A DNA stretch of 64,000 nt from Adiantum capillus-veneris (Eukaryota; Streptophyta; Polypodiopsida; Polypodiales; Pteridaceae). Made by a program: the position numbers and the translations under genes. The stretch is from assembly GCA_014529385.2 (NCBI GenBank), contig CM043964.1, forward strand, positions 106,144,087 to 106,208,086. Reading direction: 5' to 3'. The notes beneath the pieces were generated by a model. It was not told the origin of the DNA, searched no databases, and saw nothing but the letters and a program-made list of their open reading frames with translations. Shown here one piece after another: positions 47,501-59,520 of the stretch (the stretch's first letter is position 1; each line of letters starts with the position of its first letter).

Positions 47501-47821
47501 CAAATCAGCCCACTTGCCTTTCCTCTCATGCATCCACATCCACTTTCTAAGTAGGGTACCACCCACCTCCAATGCATGTAACTCATGATGTATGAGTTCG
47601 ATTCACCGGCTATCAAGCACGACTAAAAGCACTTATTTAAAACCACCTTTTAGAAGTTTGAACAACCCAAAAATCTTTCAAATGACTAAGCATAACCAAG
47701 CCTTTATACATAAATTCTACAAGAGCACTCCGAAAACTCAAAGCATTATGTACATCTATGTACTCGGGACTAGTGAGCAAGCTTTTTAGCATGGAGTAGC
47801 AACTTCATTTCCACACAAAAA

Positions 47822-50000
47822 ATGCCTGACAATGTCATGGCTTCTACTTTCACATATGCATCAAAGAAAGAGGGAGTCACAAAGGTCAACCATGTCCACT
47901 ATATTCATACCACTTTAACACATATAAAGGAGTCGAAGAACCTATCCTTCTTGGGGACCCTAGAATTGCTCACAAGGATAGCATATCATGCTATCGGTCG
48001 AGCAAAACAACCTACCACCAGCCCCAAAATAAAATTTATGGCTAGCATGCAAAACAAAGACGAAAAAGAGGTACAAACCATGGCATCACAAGTGGCACCA
48101 AAATTACAAAGAAGACTTTTCAATGACTCAAAAACAACGGCAAAAACAAAAACCGCTGCTACATCAAAAGCACCTGAAAGTGACAAGGAACAAGAAGAGG
48201 AAGAGGAACTACCCCAAAAAGAAAATCAAGAAATAGAGGAAAGGTTAAAGTGGATGAGGGAGTGCCCAAGAAAAGACAACACCCCACCACGCCAGTCAAA
48301 GAGCCAGCCCAAAGAGTGGCAAGACTAAAAAGAGAAGCAACGGCATTTGAGCTCAAAAGAGGGCTCAAAGGAGATTTTGAAGAAAAATGGAAGCCCTCCC
48401 CCAAGCAAATCAAAGTCCAAACCAAGAATCCCATGTACTATTAGGATGATGATCCTTTGGTGAGGTTGGACTATCTTTACAAAAGAGAAGAGTGTTAAAG
48501 AGAGCAAGCCAAGACACATCAAGAAGAATCAACACCACCAAGAGAGGGACAACTCAAACAAGAGCAAGAAATCAAGGGGGAAATTCCACTCATTACTCCT
48601 CCAAGTGAGCAACCTCGACAAGACTCCAATGCTCATAATGTAGCAAGATTGGAAGAACAGCCAGAGCCTTCAAAGTTGTCTGAACCAAAACCAGTTGATA
48701 AGCCTAGTAAGGACCTCCCGATAGAAGACAAAGATACAGCATCACATCAGCATGAAGCAGGAGCTTCCAGATAGGTAGAGAGCTTAGAAGAGATCGATGA
48801 GTTTGCCAAATATGCTCATGAAGTTGTAGGAAGGATGAAACATGAGATTTATGCTTCCCATTAAGAGCTTATCACCTACATCAACGTCTAGAGTACACAA
48901 ATGAGAGGCTTGAGATAGCCAATTCCTTTAATGAAGCATATCAAGAGGCCATGGATATAAAAAAACAAAAAACTGGAAGAGATGACACCAAATCCAAAGA
49001 AGAATCGGGAGTCCTAAGGACAAAGAACTAGAAACAAGAATAATAGCTTCAGGAGGTAACCAATGCTTTATAAGATTCCATCTCTTCTATTCCATGACTG
49101 CAAGTCTAGCTCAATATTGCCAATGCTCAACTGGAGTCATGTTGCCAAGAGCAGAATCAATTACTCAACCAGCTTAGGGATAACCCCACCGTGGCTACAC
49201 TTCAAAGCACAGATGAGGCTTACAAAGCACTCAAATAGAAAATTAAAGACTTTGCAATGGAAATAAATCTAGAACAAATGCAACACCGTAAATCTTAATT
49301 GCAGATGAAGAAGAGGTGCTAAAGAAGCAAGTAGAAGAGGAAACAAAGTAAATATGGAAAGAGGCCATGCAATGGGAGGAGAGGATCTTGCACTCTATTG
49401 ATGTCAATCTCCTCACACCAGCAAATATAAATAAAGAATGGCATCAATGAACTTTTCCCTACCCACTCATCAAATTCAAAGTGTTGCAAATTAGAAAAAG
49501 ATAGCTCAAGGATATAAACACCAACCTTACATGGTACATCCCAAGTGGCAAGAAATCTGGTTGAACCGACACCCCAAGTATCTCATATCTCATCTGGTTG
49601 AACAAACAAATGCATCACCAAGTATCAAACAAGATCCTATGTAGTGTCCAGTTCCAAGAGTCCGTAGCTGGTAGCAACTCTCTATTATAGAGTAGAAGAG
49701 GCCAACATGGCTCAACTACCCAAGGTTCCCACCCCCACAAAATGGCAAGCCCACTAAAGACTACATGGTGGAGAATATCTCTTCTACTTCCAGCTCTTCC
49801 ATGGAATACCGTACTTGGCTTACATTATGTTGGTCAAGATTGAAAAAATGCTACTCACTTGCTTATAGATCTTCCATCATGCCAAGCAGACAGATGTTGC
49901 CTAGATGTCCTTCCTCAAGGGTAATAAACATCTATAGTACAATTTATCAGGGCAACCTTCAGAGGAAGTGCTCCATGGCTTCTAAGCCAAGGTAATATTC
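47822..50000 (+). pseudogene. Element G long ORF, same family as F ORF
   Basis: Open for 168 codons from 47822 and broken thereafter. FLGTLELLTRIAYHAIG (about 47950-47995) aligns with YLGAPEVLTRIAYHAIG of F; the middle is Lys/Glu/Gln-rich; GNKHL-YNLSGQPSEEVLHG (about 49920-49980) aligns with the conserved end of F, with a TAG inside. Stops in G at sites where F has Trp or Tyr confirm decay. Function unknown. Confidence 0.65.
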
Positions 50001-50287
50001 TTACCCTCCTACTACATGTAGACCTTCAAAGAAGCATTCTATACGGGCTTCTTTACCTACTTAATCAAAATCTTTGGCCCAATCATCACAAATCTGCAAG
50101 CTCGCTTTGTCAACTATTCAGCCATTGAGCAAAAGAACAAAATCACCATGAAATTAATGTCTACAAAAGACAAAGATCTTCGGATCAAGTATCAACAATG
50201 ATTGGAACAACACACACAGAGGATAGAATCCAGAAAGCCTGACCACTACTTAGCACCCTAAGTAGTTGTGTTGCGGGGATGACACAG

Positions 50288-50303
50288 TCAAGGAGGGGGG
50301 AAA
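50288..50303 (+). promoter_or_regulatory. Polypurine tract of element G
   Basis: AAGGAGGGGGGAAA just before the LTR start; the counterpart of GGAGGGGAGGAA in F. Confidence 0.75.
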
Positions 50304-50779
50304 TATTAGTTTCTCAGCTAATAGAAGCATCAAAATGACATCACCCTTTATTTTCATCCCTACTACTTGCATTAAAACCTCATTTATAAATGAGAAGTCC
50401 CATAAAAGTCCAAAAGTTGTTGTATTACCATTGATTTGAAAGAGTGTAAAGGGGCCGGGGGCTTCCAAAGTTGTAATTAAATGCAACTCCTAAGCCTTAT
50501 CATTGAGCCCAATTAGCTAGGAATCCATTTCTTAAACCTTGGCTAAGGTATAAAAGCCAATTTTGTAACTTATGACCTAAGTTTTGGATAATAAAAGTGA
50601 GCGTACCATGCAGTATAGTACTGTGAGTTCTCTGCCTTTTCAAATGTTTGTGTCACCCTCGTGCGGTGTTGCACTGTGATTCTGAGCATACCAATGCGCT
50701 TGCAGCTGAAATTCTTTTTATGCGATGAAGTTGTGTTTTAGTCGTGTATTTCTACAAGTTATTTTCATTCCTACGCACA
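50304..50779 (+). repeat. 3' LTR of element G
   Basis: Begins TATTAG (TGTTAG in F, a G-to-A change) and ends CTACGCACA, 476 bp. TATA box TATAAAA at 50549-50555 within CTTGGCTAAGGTATAAAA, shared with F. Confidence 0.72.
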
Positions 50780-51665
50780 ATACACTCATTCAAGCTAGTT
50801 TTTGACCATAGGAATCGATAGAGCATGCCCTAAGGAAGCTATAGAGTGCTTCGGAGGCTAAAACTGACTTGCTCAAAATATGCTATTTATCTTTAGCGTG
50901 ATTTTTCTCGAGTGTTAGAAATGACTTTTGAGCACATGGGGATGTTGAGGATACTCTACACATTCTAGGTAGTAAGTTTTGCTACATTCAAAGCATCATA
51001 GCTATACAAACTTATCGGGTTAAGCTTGTGGTAAGGAAAGTAGATTTTGATGTTTGGCACACATTTGAGACCGATCTAAGTAAGAGCATACAGGACTTGG
51101 GTTTTTTATGATATTAGCTATCTGTTGTAGCCTCCATGCAATAGTTGCATCAGCTATGTCCCAAAATTGACATTTCATGTCTGTGTTTTCTCTTTGCTAG
51201 CATGGATATGGTGAGGCTCGGTAGCCAATTGACACTGTGTGCCAGTGCTTCTGATCCCAAGTCAATGGTAAGTACCTCGGTATGAGTTAGAAGCCTTACT
51301 TCTTGCTAAATCTATCAAAGCACTTTGCTTTGCACAGTAGTAAATATATTCTAAATTAAAGGTTAGACCACAAAAAAAGAAGAACTTGAAAGTGTCTAAC
51401 CTTGTTGTCCCTCTATAGCCAGTTGAATAGGATTCAAAAGTAAAAGCTCCTTGAAATCTGGCACATAGCCATATTTGCTACTAGAGTGAGAGCTATCATA
51501 TGTACCATATATGCCCTCTTGGCATGTAATGAAATAACCTATAGACACATTGCCAAGTCCCCCCAAGTTCCTATGCTAATAGCATATTCCAAACTTTGGA
51601 AACCTCCATGCCGGATGCCTAAATTGAAGCCTTGCTTCACATAAGTACTTGTGTAAGAATAAAAC
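50780..51665. other. No gene seen
   Basis: Unique-looking AT-rich sequence between the G LTR and the candidate ORF. No TE domain found. It may hold introns or 3' sequence of the minus-strand gene remnant on its right. Confidence 0.4.
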
Positions 51666-52161
51666 TCATGAAGTTCCTATGCTCTTAAAGGGAAACAAAC
51701 CTGGATCGTATACAAAACATAACATGGTAGCCCAACTATCTATTCTATGAGTTAAATCAAAGTGGACCCATGCAGCACTCAAATCTCCACATCTAATTCG
51801 ACGCATTTGATTGACAAGATCAACGCCAGACCTTGGACCCCTTGTAGAAATTATGAAGATAAAACATTTCTTTATAGGTCCACTCTGTCCAGGAAAATGA
51901 CCACCATGGAAATATGGAAAAATACAAATTTTTTCCAACATCATTATATGGTCAAACCCATCACCAACAAGGGAGGCATGTTGTCTCTTTTTAGAAGCCA
52001 CCATAATTCTAAACCTGCAGGCAGACAACCAAACAATGGTCACAATAAATCTCAATAAAAATCCACCATTTAAACCAAATAAAGAAGACTTACCTCTGAT
52101 TTTGAACAAGAGGAATCATTTCTTCCAAAATGTTTGAAAGCTGGTGATCTCCCATGTTCAT
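51666..52161 (-). CDS. Candidate two-exon ORF, unknown protein
   Basis: Minus strand. Exon 1 is 52161-52094 (ATG at 52161), intron 52093-52015 (79 bp) with donor GAG|GTAAGT and acceptor TGCCTGCAG|G, exon 2 is 52014-51666 with a TGA stop. Spliced length is 417 nt, 138 residues, and the phase (AG|G) is kept. The product includes LSNILEEMIPLVQNQRFRIM across the junction, then VGDGFDHIMMLEKI and RRIRCGDLSAAWVHFDLTHR. I do not recognise it, and it matches no TE domain I know. Strong splice sites with a kept frame argue for real coding sequence, possibly one part of a larger host gene; chance cannot be excluded. Confidence 0.4.
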
Positions 52162-52353
52162 TTTCTCTTTTCCTGTTATTGAATTTGTCTAGCAACAATC
52201 ATTTGAGCTCTTCTAGGTCCATGGTTTCAATCCACCCGCAAAACATTTGTTACCATTTTGCATATTCTTTCTATTGTTGCAGCCCTGCATGTACTCGATT
52301 GGACTTCATGAAAGTGGTTGCCCACATGCACCATCCATCTAGTCATCCTTGAT

Positions 52354-52587
52354 TCACATGGAAAAACATAATAATCTTTGCATCCACATGTCACAAAAAA
52401 CTACTTTTTTGTAACAATAACAAGTTATACTATGTTTTCCATCTTCACAAAGAAATCCCTTGCTCAACTGCCTATCCAAATAGCCGTGGAAAAAAGACAC
52501 ATTGAATTTTTTATTGGTCACAAAGTAGGGACAAGTTATTCGATGACAAACCAATGATCCCAAACAATAACTCAACCGCACTATACA
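52354..52587 (-). pseudogene. Coding-like segment left of J, unknown
   Basis: An open minus-strand frame with a Cys-rich product (VCHRITCPYFVTNKKFNVSF, then FLCEDGKHSITCYCYKK), stopping at 52354. Its upstream part reaches the target site of J, so J inserted into or beside it. It may belong with 51666-52161 and 58367-58697 to one gene remnant; no identity can be given. Confidence 0.3.
52583..52587. repeat. Left target-site duplication of element J (ATACA)
   Basis: ATACA before the left LTR and again at 58362-58366 after the right LTR. Confidence 0.92.
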
Positions 52588-53075
52588 TGCTACAGACGGA
52601 AACATGGCTGCCCTACAAAATACCCAAGATAACACAATATCTAGCATAAACTAACAAATCTGCCTACCTGGTGATTCCCATAGCACATAAACCACGACGT
52701 TGTGAACAGAGAGAGAGACTGAGAGCAAAGCTGAGCAAGAGAGCACGTGTAGGCGCACCTCCTAGAGCGGAGTGCTACGCCGGCACGGCGAGAGAGAAGA
52801 AGTGGAGAGGAGAGAAGAATAAGGTAGACACTAGGTGCAATCTCCCCCCGTGCAAGAGTGACCATTTCCCTCTTGCACGTATTTGTTATATAGATTTCTT
52901 GAATGGTCAAATTGGTTACAAACTGACCGGCCGGTCATAAATGGCCAAGGCTCATAAAAGAGCACTTGAATAATAAAATGTACATGATATACATATCCAT
53001 TTGCATAGGCCAAGCTGGGTCTAGTCTTTTCCACCTGTCAGCTGCAATAAATAATAAAATATCAATTCTATAACA
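52588..53075 (-). repeat. 3' LTR of element J (left)
   Basis: 488 bp, no indels against 57874-58361. A minus-strand TATATAAC-like box lies near 52886-52893. To its right (minus-sense upstream) is CGGAGAGGTA, a weak purine tract. Confidence 0.95.
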
Positions 53076-55145
53076 TACCTCTCCGTTGGAAAGCAACTGT
53101 CCTCAGTTGCGAAGATAAAAAGCTGCAAACAATACTTGTCAAAAACAATGATTAGAAATTTGTATCAAATAGTAAAAAAAAATCCATGAATTAGACAACA
53201 TTGTTTATGCCTGCCGTCATCCGCATACTACCTATTCTAGTGTCCCATACCACTAGAATAAGCAGTATATGTCATACCCTGATGAATCAGGATATCATTG
53301 GTCACACTCATCATCAATCTCATAATGTCAAGTCTCATCACATAAACACTACCATAATAATCACCAGATACCAAATCCCAATCCAATTCCAATTCCACAA
53401 TATAAGTCCAAATCCAAATCACTTTCATTATGTACCCGGGTAACAAAATCATACCAGTTACAGTGGTGGCCAGCCACTGCAACATGATTTTGTGATTGGT
53501 GTTGCCTCATCCGGCGAGTCTACACCAATAAAGCGTGCTGCCTAAATCGGCGAGTCTGCACTAATGCTACCTAAACCGGCGGATCTGCATTGGATATTGT
53601 TAAAAAATAATAAATCTGAAGTTTATCAATGTACTGCCTAAATCGGCGGATCTGTGTGCACATGACCAATGGACTAGACAAGGCATAAAAAGAAAACATT
53701 TGCCATTTATTTGACACCAAATGATAGTATGTTCCAGTAGCAAAGCACTTACAAACTGTCTCTCAATATCTGAGGAGCTGCATAGCTAATGAATGATTAA
53801 AAAATTTCATACAGTGCAAGTAGTATGGGCGGAATATAACAATGAGTCATTTAAAGAGGACAACTTGAATAAAAACCTCCAGAAATTTGTAATTTATGCA
53901 GTTTTCAATTATGTGTATGTGTGCATACCAGTTAATAATATCAATTGATGAACGAACATTAATTCATGAAGTAGTCGTACGTGGATTCTAGAGGTTAAAT
54001 GACAATAGGTTGCGAGCGATTAACACAAAGCATGACCCTTATGGACCGTGTTGATTATTTAAAATTCCAACAATGATGAATATAAACATGGAAATAAAAT
54101 GCAAATACCTGCGGAACAACAATGCCAATGGTCCGTTAAAGTATGCTTTCAGGGGTAGTTACGATGAAGAGGTTCAACATAAATGTAAGTTGAGTAATTA
54201 ATGTGATTAGAGCGGTACATATTCTTATACTTTACTTGGAGTAGAGTTCGAGCAAGCGAGAAATAGCTTTTGTCTATGGCAACACATCCTCATGGAATCT
54301 CTTATGCATGGAATTAAGATATGAAATGAGTTCTCAAAGACACAATGTACATGAGAAGTTTTTTTTTTTTTTTTAATTAAATAAAAACTTTGCTTGTTTA
54401 AAGTCAAGTAAAACTACACTTTACTACTGAACTGTATAAAATGTACCTTGTGTACATGCCGAGAGGTCACACACAACTGCATGCTCACTGAAAAACCATC
54501 ATGAAAATCATGGGATTAAAATAATAATGAAAATGAGAATGGAAAAGGTTCAATAAGAGCCTGCCAAAAATTCTACAGAGGCTATCGGGGGAGAGTAGAG
54601 AGTTGTTTACTTTTCGCACTGGACGTTAATACTGCCCCGTGGAAAGTGGGACTCAAGGGAAGTGGGAACAAGTATTTAAAGATAAAAGGAGTAGTAAGAG
54701 ATATACATAGAGGGACAGGGTTCTAGTTTTGTTCTGAGTGTGAATATGTTCCCTCATGGAGTGAAATGTTACTTATGGAAAATGATGTTACTTACTCATG
54801 CAAAAATATAGATGTTATTGGAAGATGCAATTTCTAAGTCCACCTAAAGAAGTAAAGATAAGGAAGTCTTTCAAGATGGCTACGAGTTTGCATATTTTGA
54901 AATTGCTTCGATCGTGTTTTGTTTTTGTTTTTGTTTTGGTAGTGTATACTAGCATTTGGTGATGCTCTACTATGTCGAACTGTGATAAAGATTTTTGATA
55001 AGGAATGTTGTGCAATCGGTGTAGCTATTAGAGAGGTGCAGGACTTTCTGATCTTCCAAAATCTGAGAAACAATCACCAATTCCTCATCCTTTGTGTACA
55101 CTATTGAATGTAAATACATGATGATTGAGGATAATAATGCGACAT

Positions 55146-55187
<42 letters not shown>
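55146..55187. repeat. Homopolymer of 42 G
   Basis: Uninterrupted poly-G. It can form G-quadruplex structures and is error-prone in sequencing, so the length may not be exact. Confidence 0.9.
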
Positions 55188-55188
<1 letters not shown>

Positions 55189-55300
55189 TATATAAATAAA
55201 ACTAAAAATAATAATAATCAAATCCCTAGATCATTAGCAAATGACTACTACAAGCTAGTTAGTCACATCGCGATAAAGAGAAACACTTGGATGACTGTGA

Positions 55301-55302
<2 letters not shown>

Positions 55303-55384
<82 letters not shown>
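55303..55384. repeat. (GA)n microsatellite
   Basis: About 82 bp of uninterrupted GA. Confidence 0.97.
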
Positions 55385-55386
<2 letters not shown>

Positions 55387-56482
55387 TTCTCGTGAAGGTT
55401 GATACAGAGAGTTGTAGAGCCCAAAGCCCTTTCTAGATGAGCTTCCAATTGTGTGTGGGATCTTAGAGCAGACTGGTACATATCTATAGCTGTAGTGCTG
55501 AAAGACCAGATAAACCAAAAGCGGCACCTGGCGGCATGTATACAAGAGAGAAAAATCTTTGGAAGTTTTCAAGTGGGCATGAGAAAAGTGTTGGCCTTTG
55601 CACCAAAGTGTAGCTCTCCCCACTCTGCCAGACGAGCTTCTGGGCAAGGGTTTGAACAAGCACTCTAGATCGCTTGCCTATAGTTCCAACCCAAGTACTG
55701 GTGTCGTGTGTTGAACTTGGCCTTAAGCTCCTCGTTTCCTTCAATGAAGCAAGAAGAGGGGATACTACCCCATACTATGATGCACCTCAGGCTCGCATGT
55801 CAAGGAGCCATGGGCGGCACAAGAAGAGCCAGAGTTAGAAGCGTTAAGAAGAAGAGAGCGACTAAGGTCAGCCATTATCATTTTCTTCGACTCTGAGTGA
55901 GAACGGGGATAATGTTGGAGATGCCGTTTTAGGTTTGACTTCTGCTTCGATTTTTTAAATGTGGGTTATGGGGTCTACGAACTCGGCCTCTGTGGGTTGA
56001 AACTCCCGCGCATATGGCAGTGACTTGAGCCAAGCTACCACTTCAAAAGCTTCGGCCATGAGCTGCAACCTTGATAGGCAACATGGATGGGGCTATTCAA
56101 TGAGAAGAAATAGGCATGGAGTTAGCGGACAAAGGTCAGCAGTGTTCCAATCCAGCTTACGAAACTGTCCGCCACACTCTTTCACTCCTGTGTGTGTGTG
56201 TTGTAGATGCTTGGACCCACAGCTGCCATGCTTGGGGTAGGTTGAGTGTGTGCTGCAGCCATGCAAAAAACCATTACTGGCCAGTGGTGTATGTTTGATC
56301 AAACGATGGTAGACAAAGAATATTTTAACGACGCGTCGCATGGGGTAGGCAAAGTAGACCGGCTCAAAATTGTCGAGGTCCACTCTTTATTGCATGGCGG
56401 TGCAATGCTGAGGTCGCTGATGTGAGGTTCGTTGCATCGCCTGCAGCCACTATGAGCACGAGCCGCATGACGCCATGCAGGC

Positions 56483-56619
<137 letters not shown>

Positions 56620-57860
56620 TGGCAGAGAAAAACTACTACAGTTGCAAGTGAGTGGGGGCGAGACACTGTTCTGGTGGCTTCAACTGTATGCCAACTGATG
56701 AAGTGGAGAGAGAGAGAGAGAGAGTGATTTACTACCGCAGCTAAGTGACGAGGGCTTGCATGGCAGCAACGGCTCAAGAGTTTATTTTTTTGATTATTAT
56801 GATTATTATTATTTTTTTGTGTGTGTGGGTGGCAGTTTGCATGCCAAAGACGACCGCGAGATAACTGGGGGCGGGTGGGTGGCTACCATCCAAGCCTGAG
56901 GTGGGCGACACTAACTGCATTCCAAAGGGGGGGTGTGAGACAGTTGGGGAGATGGGGGGCGGCACATCATCCACGGTGATGATTGAGTCCTAGTGGGCGA
57001 GGCATGCACGGCTACCGTCATTTCTGCTATCATTGCCCCTGCTTTTAGGATTATGAGGCCTTGATTGTACGTTAAATGGGTACTCCATTACCTTTCTCCT
57101 TTGATTGTACGTTAAATTGATCGAATTGGCTTGTCTGGATTAAGCTACGAAGGAGTTCACACTACTTGCCTCTGTTGACGTGCTCAGCTGCAGTGGGAAA
57201 AGTTTTGGAGGTGGTTGGCGAAGCTGGGTGGCACCTTGCATGTAGATCCCCACGCCGTGTGTGTTTTACTTCTCCCTCTTGCGCCACCTTCTATGGAGTA
57301 TGCTTCTCCTGTGGTCTTTAATTAAAATTACACATTATTATGGCTTTCAGTGAGTCTCACAAATTTGAATTGAGGGTCGTTCCCACTAAGCTAAGAGATG
57401 GTGGTCTCGTCCCTTTTTCTCCTTCACTCGGACACTCCCAAGGTCTCTCGGGTTTATTCCTACAACAAGCGACCATGAATTCTTCTTCTTCTCGTAGCTC
57501 AGACAAAACTAATCAAACTTCCAATACTTATAAATCAACCATCCTAGGCTTAAAGTATATAAACAATATGAGAGCTTAATCTCTTTCTTTCCGTACTCGA
57601 ATTCGAACGCATGCATCATATTAACGAATATTATGCTCTAAAGTATACTAATTTATCCTTACATGTATAGATATTCAATTAAGCTTTAAAAAGTCCAATA
57701 TCTTTAAACAATTTGAAATACTTATGATGCGAGGAGGTTTTTAATAATCACGTAGCTCTAATTTTAAACAAGAGAAGTTAAGTGTAATTAATCATGACTT
57801 ATCTTTGTTCACCATAATCCTTATAGTCATCATCGCTGCAAGTCCAAGAGCATAGCCACA

Positions 57861-57872
57861 GCTCTGATATCA
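57861..57872 (-). promoter_or_regulatory. Primer-binding site of element J
   Basis: Minus strand TGATATCAGAGC, one base from TGGTATCAGAGC (initiator tRNA-Met). It lies one base from the right LTR and sets the orientation of J. Confidence 0.82.
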
Positions 57873-57873
57873 C

Positions 57874-58361
57874 TGCTACAGACGGAAACATGGTTGCCCT
57901 GCAAAATACCCAAGATAACACAATATCTAGCATAAACTAACAAATCTGCCTGCTTGGTGATTCCCATAGCACATAAACCACGACGTTGCGAACAGAGAGA
58001 GAGACTGAGAGCGAATCAGAGCAAGAGAGCACGTGTAGGCGCACCTCCTAGAGCGGAGTGCTACACCGGTACGGTGAGAGAGAAGAAGTGGAGAGGAGAG
58101 AAGAATAAGGCAGACACTGGGTGCAATCTCCCCCCGTGCAAGAGTGACCATTTCCCTCTTGCACGTATTTGTTATGTAGATTTCTTGAATGGTCAAATTG
58201 GTTACAAACTGGCCGGCCGGTCATAAATGGCCAAAGCTCATAAAAGAGCACTTGAATAATAAAATGTACATGATATACATATCCATTCGCATAGGCCAAG
58301 CTGGGTCTAGTCTTTTCCACCTGTCAGCTGCAATAAATAATAAAATATCAATTCTATAACA
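57874..58361 (-). repeat. 5' LTR of element J (right)
   Basis: 488 bp, starting TGCTACAGACGG and ending TTCTATAACA on the plus strand. Followed by the right ATACA target duplication (58362-58366). Confidence 0.95.
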
Positions 58362-58366
58362 ATACA

Positions 58367-58697
58367 ATCAATTGACATGTTTGTTTTATGTGTTCGTGTC
58401 CATAAGTGACCATAAATTCTATGTTCCATACCTTACATTTTTCTTGTACCTGTTGCAAGAGCTCGTGGTAGTTCAAAAACAATGTCACCGTCCTATACAT
58501 GTGGAATTTCTTTGACTTGTTGGACCTCTCTGTTATTTTGAATTAAACTTTACAATTTTTGTCTTTGTTTGTAGAGACCACAAATTTAGTTTTCATATCA
58601 TCATCACTTGACTGCACCCAAATAATCTTCTTCTCATCATTTGCAGTTGTTCCTTCTTCCAAATCTATGTAATCAGACCCTGCTTGCATCATGTTCT
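58367..58697 (-). pseudogene. Coding-like segment right of J, unknown protein
   Basis: Minus strand: a single frame of about 110 codons from the edge of the L LTR to the J target site, broken only by one TAA at 58543-58545 (CAA to TAA would explain it). Product pieces: SDYIDLEEGTTANDEKKIIW, FVVSTNKDKN, SNKSKKFHMYRTVTLFLNYH, ELLQQVQEKCK. An AAG|GTATGG near 58430 could be a splice donor. It is not a TE domain I know. Together with 52354-52587 it spans the J insertion site, so J may have hit a host gene. Confidence 0.4.
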
Positions 58698-59292
58698 TGT
58701 TGGAATTAGGGTTGCAGGAAAACACACACACCTTGGAAAAGACAAAGGAATATTAAGGCACACAATAGAGAGTGTATTAATTAGTGTGCAACGGAAAGAT
58801 AAGATAGACCTAGAGTGATGGGCGTATATACAATGCACGGGGGGAAAAACCTCCTAGTGAGGGAAAAATTGTATCCCGCAATCCTAAGTCTGTTCACACA
58901 CATCACTACCACATGTATATCGTAACAAATCCTCCCAAGAGTGATGCGGTGAACAAGAGCTGGCACCTAGAGTATAGGGAAGTGACATGCCCTAAGGACA
59001 TGATCACTCCACAAAGGGGAGTAAGCCCAAATCTTTGTAAAAAGCTTTGAACTTCTCACAAGACAATAATTGTGAAAAGATAACACCTACCGATGCGCTT
59101 TTACTGTCAGTGTAGATAGTGTTGGCAGTGTCCTATCAAACACCCAAATCATCCATAAAGCGTATGAGCCTTACACACTCAACCATAGCTGTGAAGACTA
59201 CCTTGTACTTAGCCTCACAACTAGCAGTGGCCACAGTAGTTTGCTTCTTGCTCAACCATGATATGCATGAGCTGCCAACATGAAACAAAAAT
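58698..59292 (-). mobile_element. Element L, copia 3' remnant, interrupted by K
   Basis: Minus-strand RNase H at 59292-59136 reads FHVGSSCISWLSKKQTTVAT, then the CEAKYK and MVECVRLIRFMDDLGV segments, a copia RNase H whose Glu-Ala-Glu-Tyr is changed to CEAKY. Leftwards follow a non-coding tail and an LTR-like stretch whose end TGTTGGAATTAGG starts at 58698. K begins at 59293 inside this RNase H; the rest of L must lie beyond the right end of the window. Confidence 0.7.
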
Positions 59293-59520
59293 TGTAGAGT
59301 GCGCAGGTGATGGAGAAGGTAGGAAAGAAGACTACACACACACTCCAACACACATCGAGACACACACACACAATCGTTACCCTGCAGCAGCCATTCAACG
59401 AGCTGCTCTTCTCTTCTTCTCTTTGAACTATTATCCAAAGTATATTTACAACATAGTATAGTCAGTGTCCAGCCGCCCATAGCACAATGGGCATATTCTT
59501 TAACATCATATTATTTAACA
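59293..59520 (-). repeat. 3' LTR of element K
   Basis: 228 bp. Minus strand TGTTAAATAATATGATG ... CACTCTACA. The start is fixed by the purine tract at 59521 and the end by the point where L RNase H coding resumes. A minus-strand AAATATA box is present. A CA-rich stretch lies at 59335-59370. AAAAT (59288-59292) would be the target duplication; the other copy is outside the window. Confidence 0.78.

Larger units (their letters stand above)
47815..50779 (+). mobile_element. Element G, plus-strand relative of F (5' truncated)
   Basis: A broken ORF (47822-50000), purine tract (50288-50303) and 3' LTR (50304-50779) on the plus strand. Protein blocks and LTR motifs match element F. The conserved N-terminal VVITKDIVAEA block of F and the 5' LTR are missing, so G begins inside the ORF. 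Confidence 0.75.

Noticed and set aside
47587-47615. GAGTTCGATTC, like a tRNA T-arm
   Set aside because: No acceptor, D or anticodon stem can be drawn around it.
52671-53034. Near-identical open frames at 52641-53034 and 57927-58320 considered as duplicated genes
   Set aside because: They lie wholly inside the two LTRs of element J, so the similarity is LTR identity.
55144-55659. Open frames with poly-Gly, Arg-Glu and Ser-Leu repeats
   Set aside because: Artefacts of the poly-G and (GA)n tracts on either strand.
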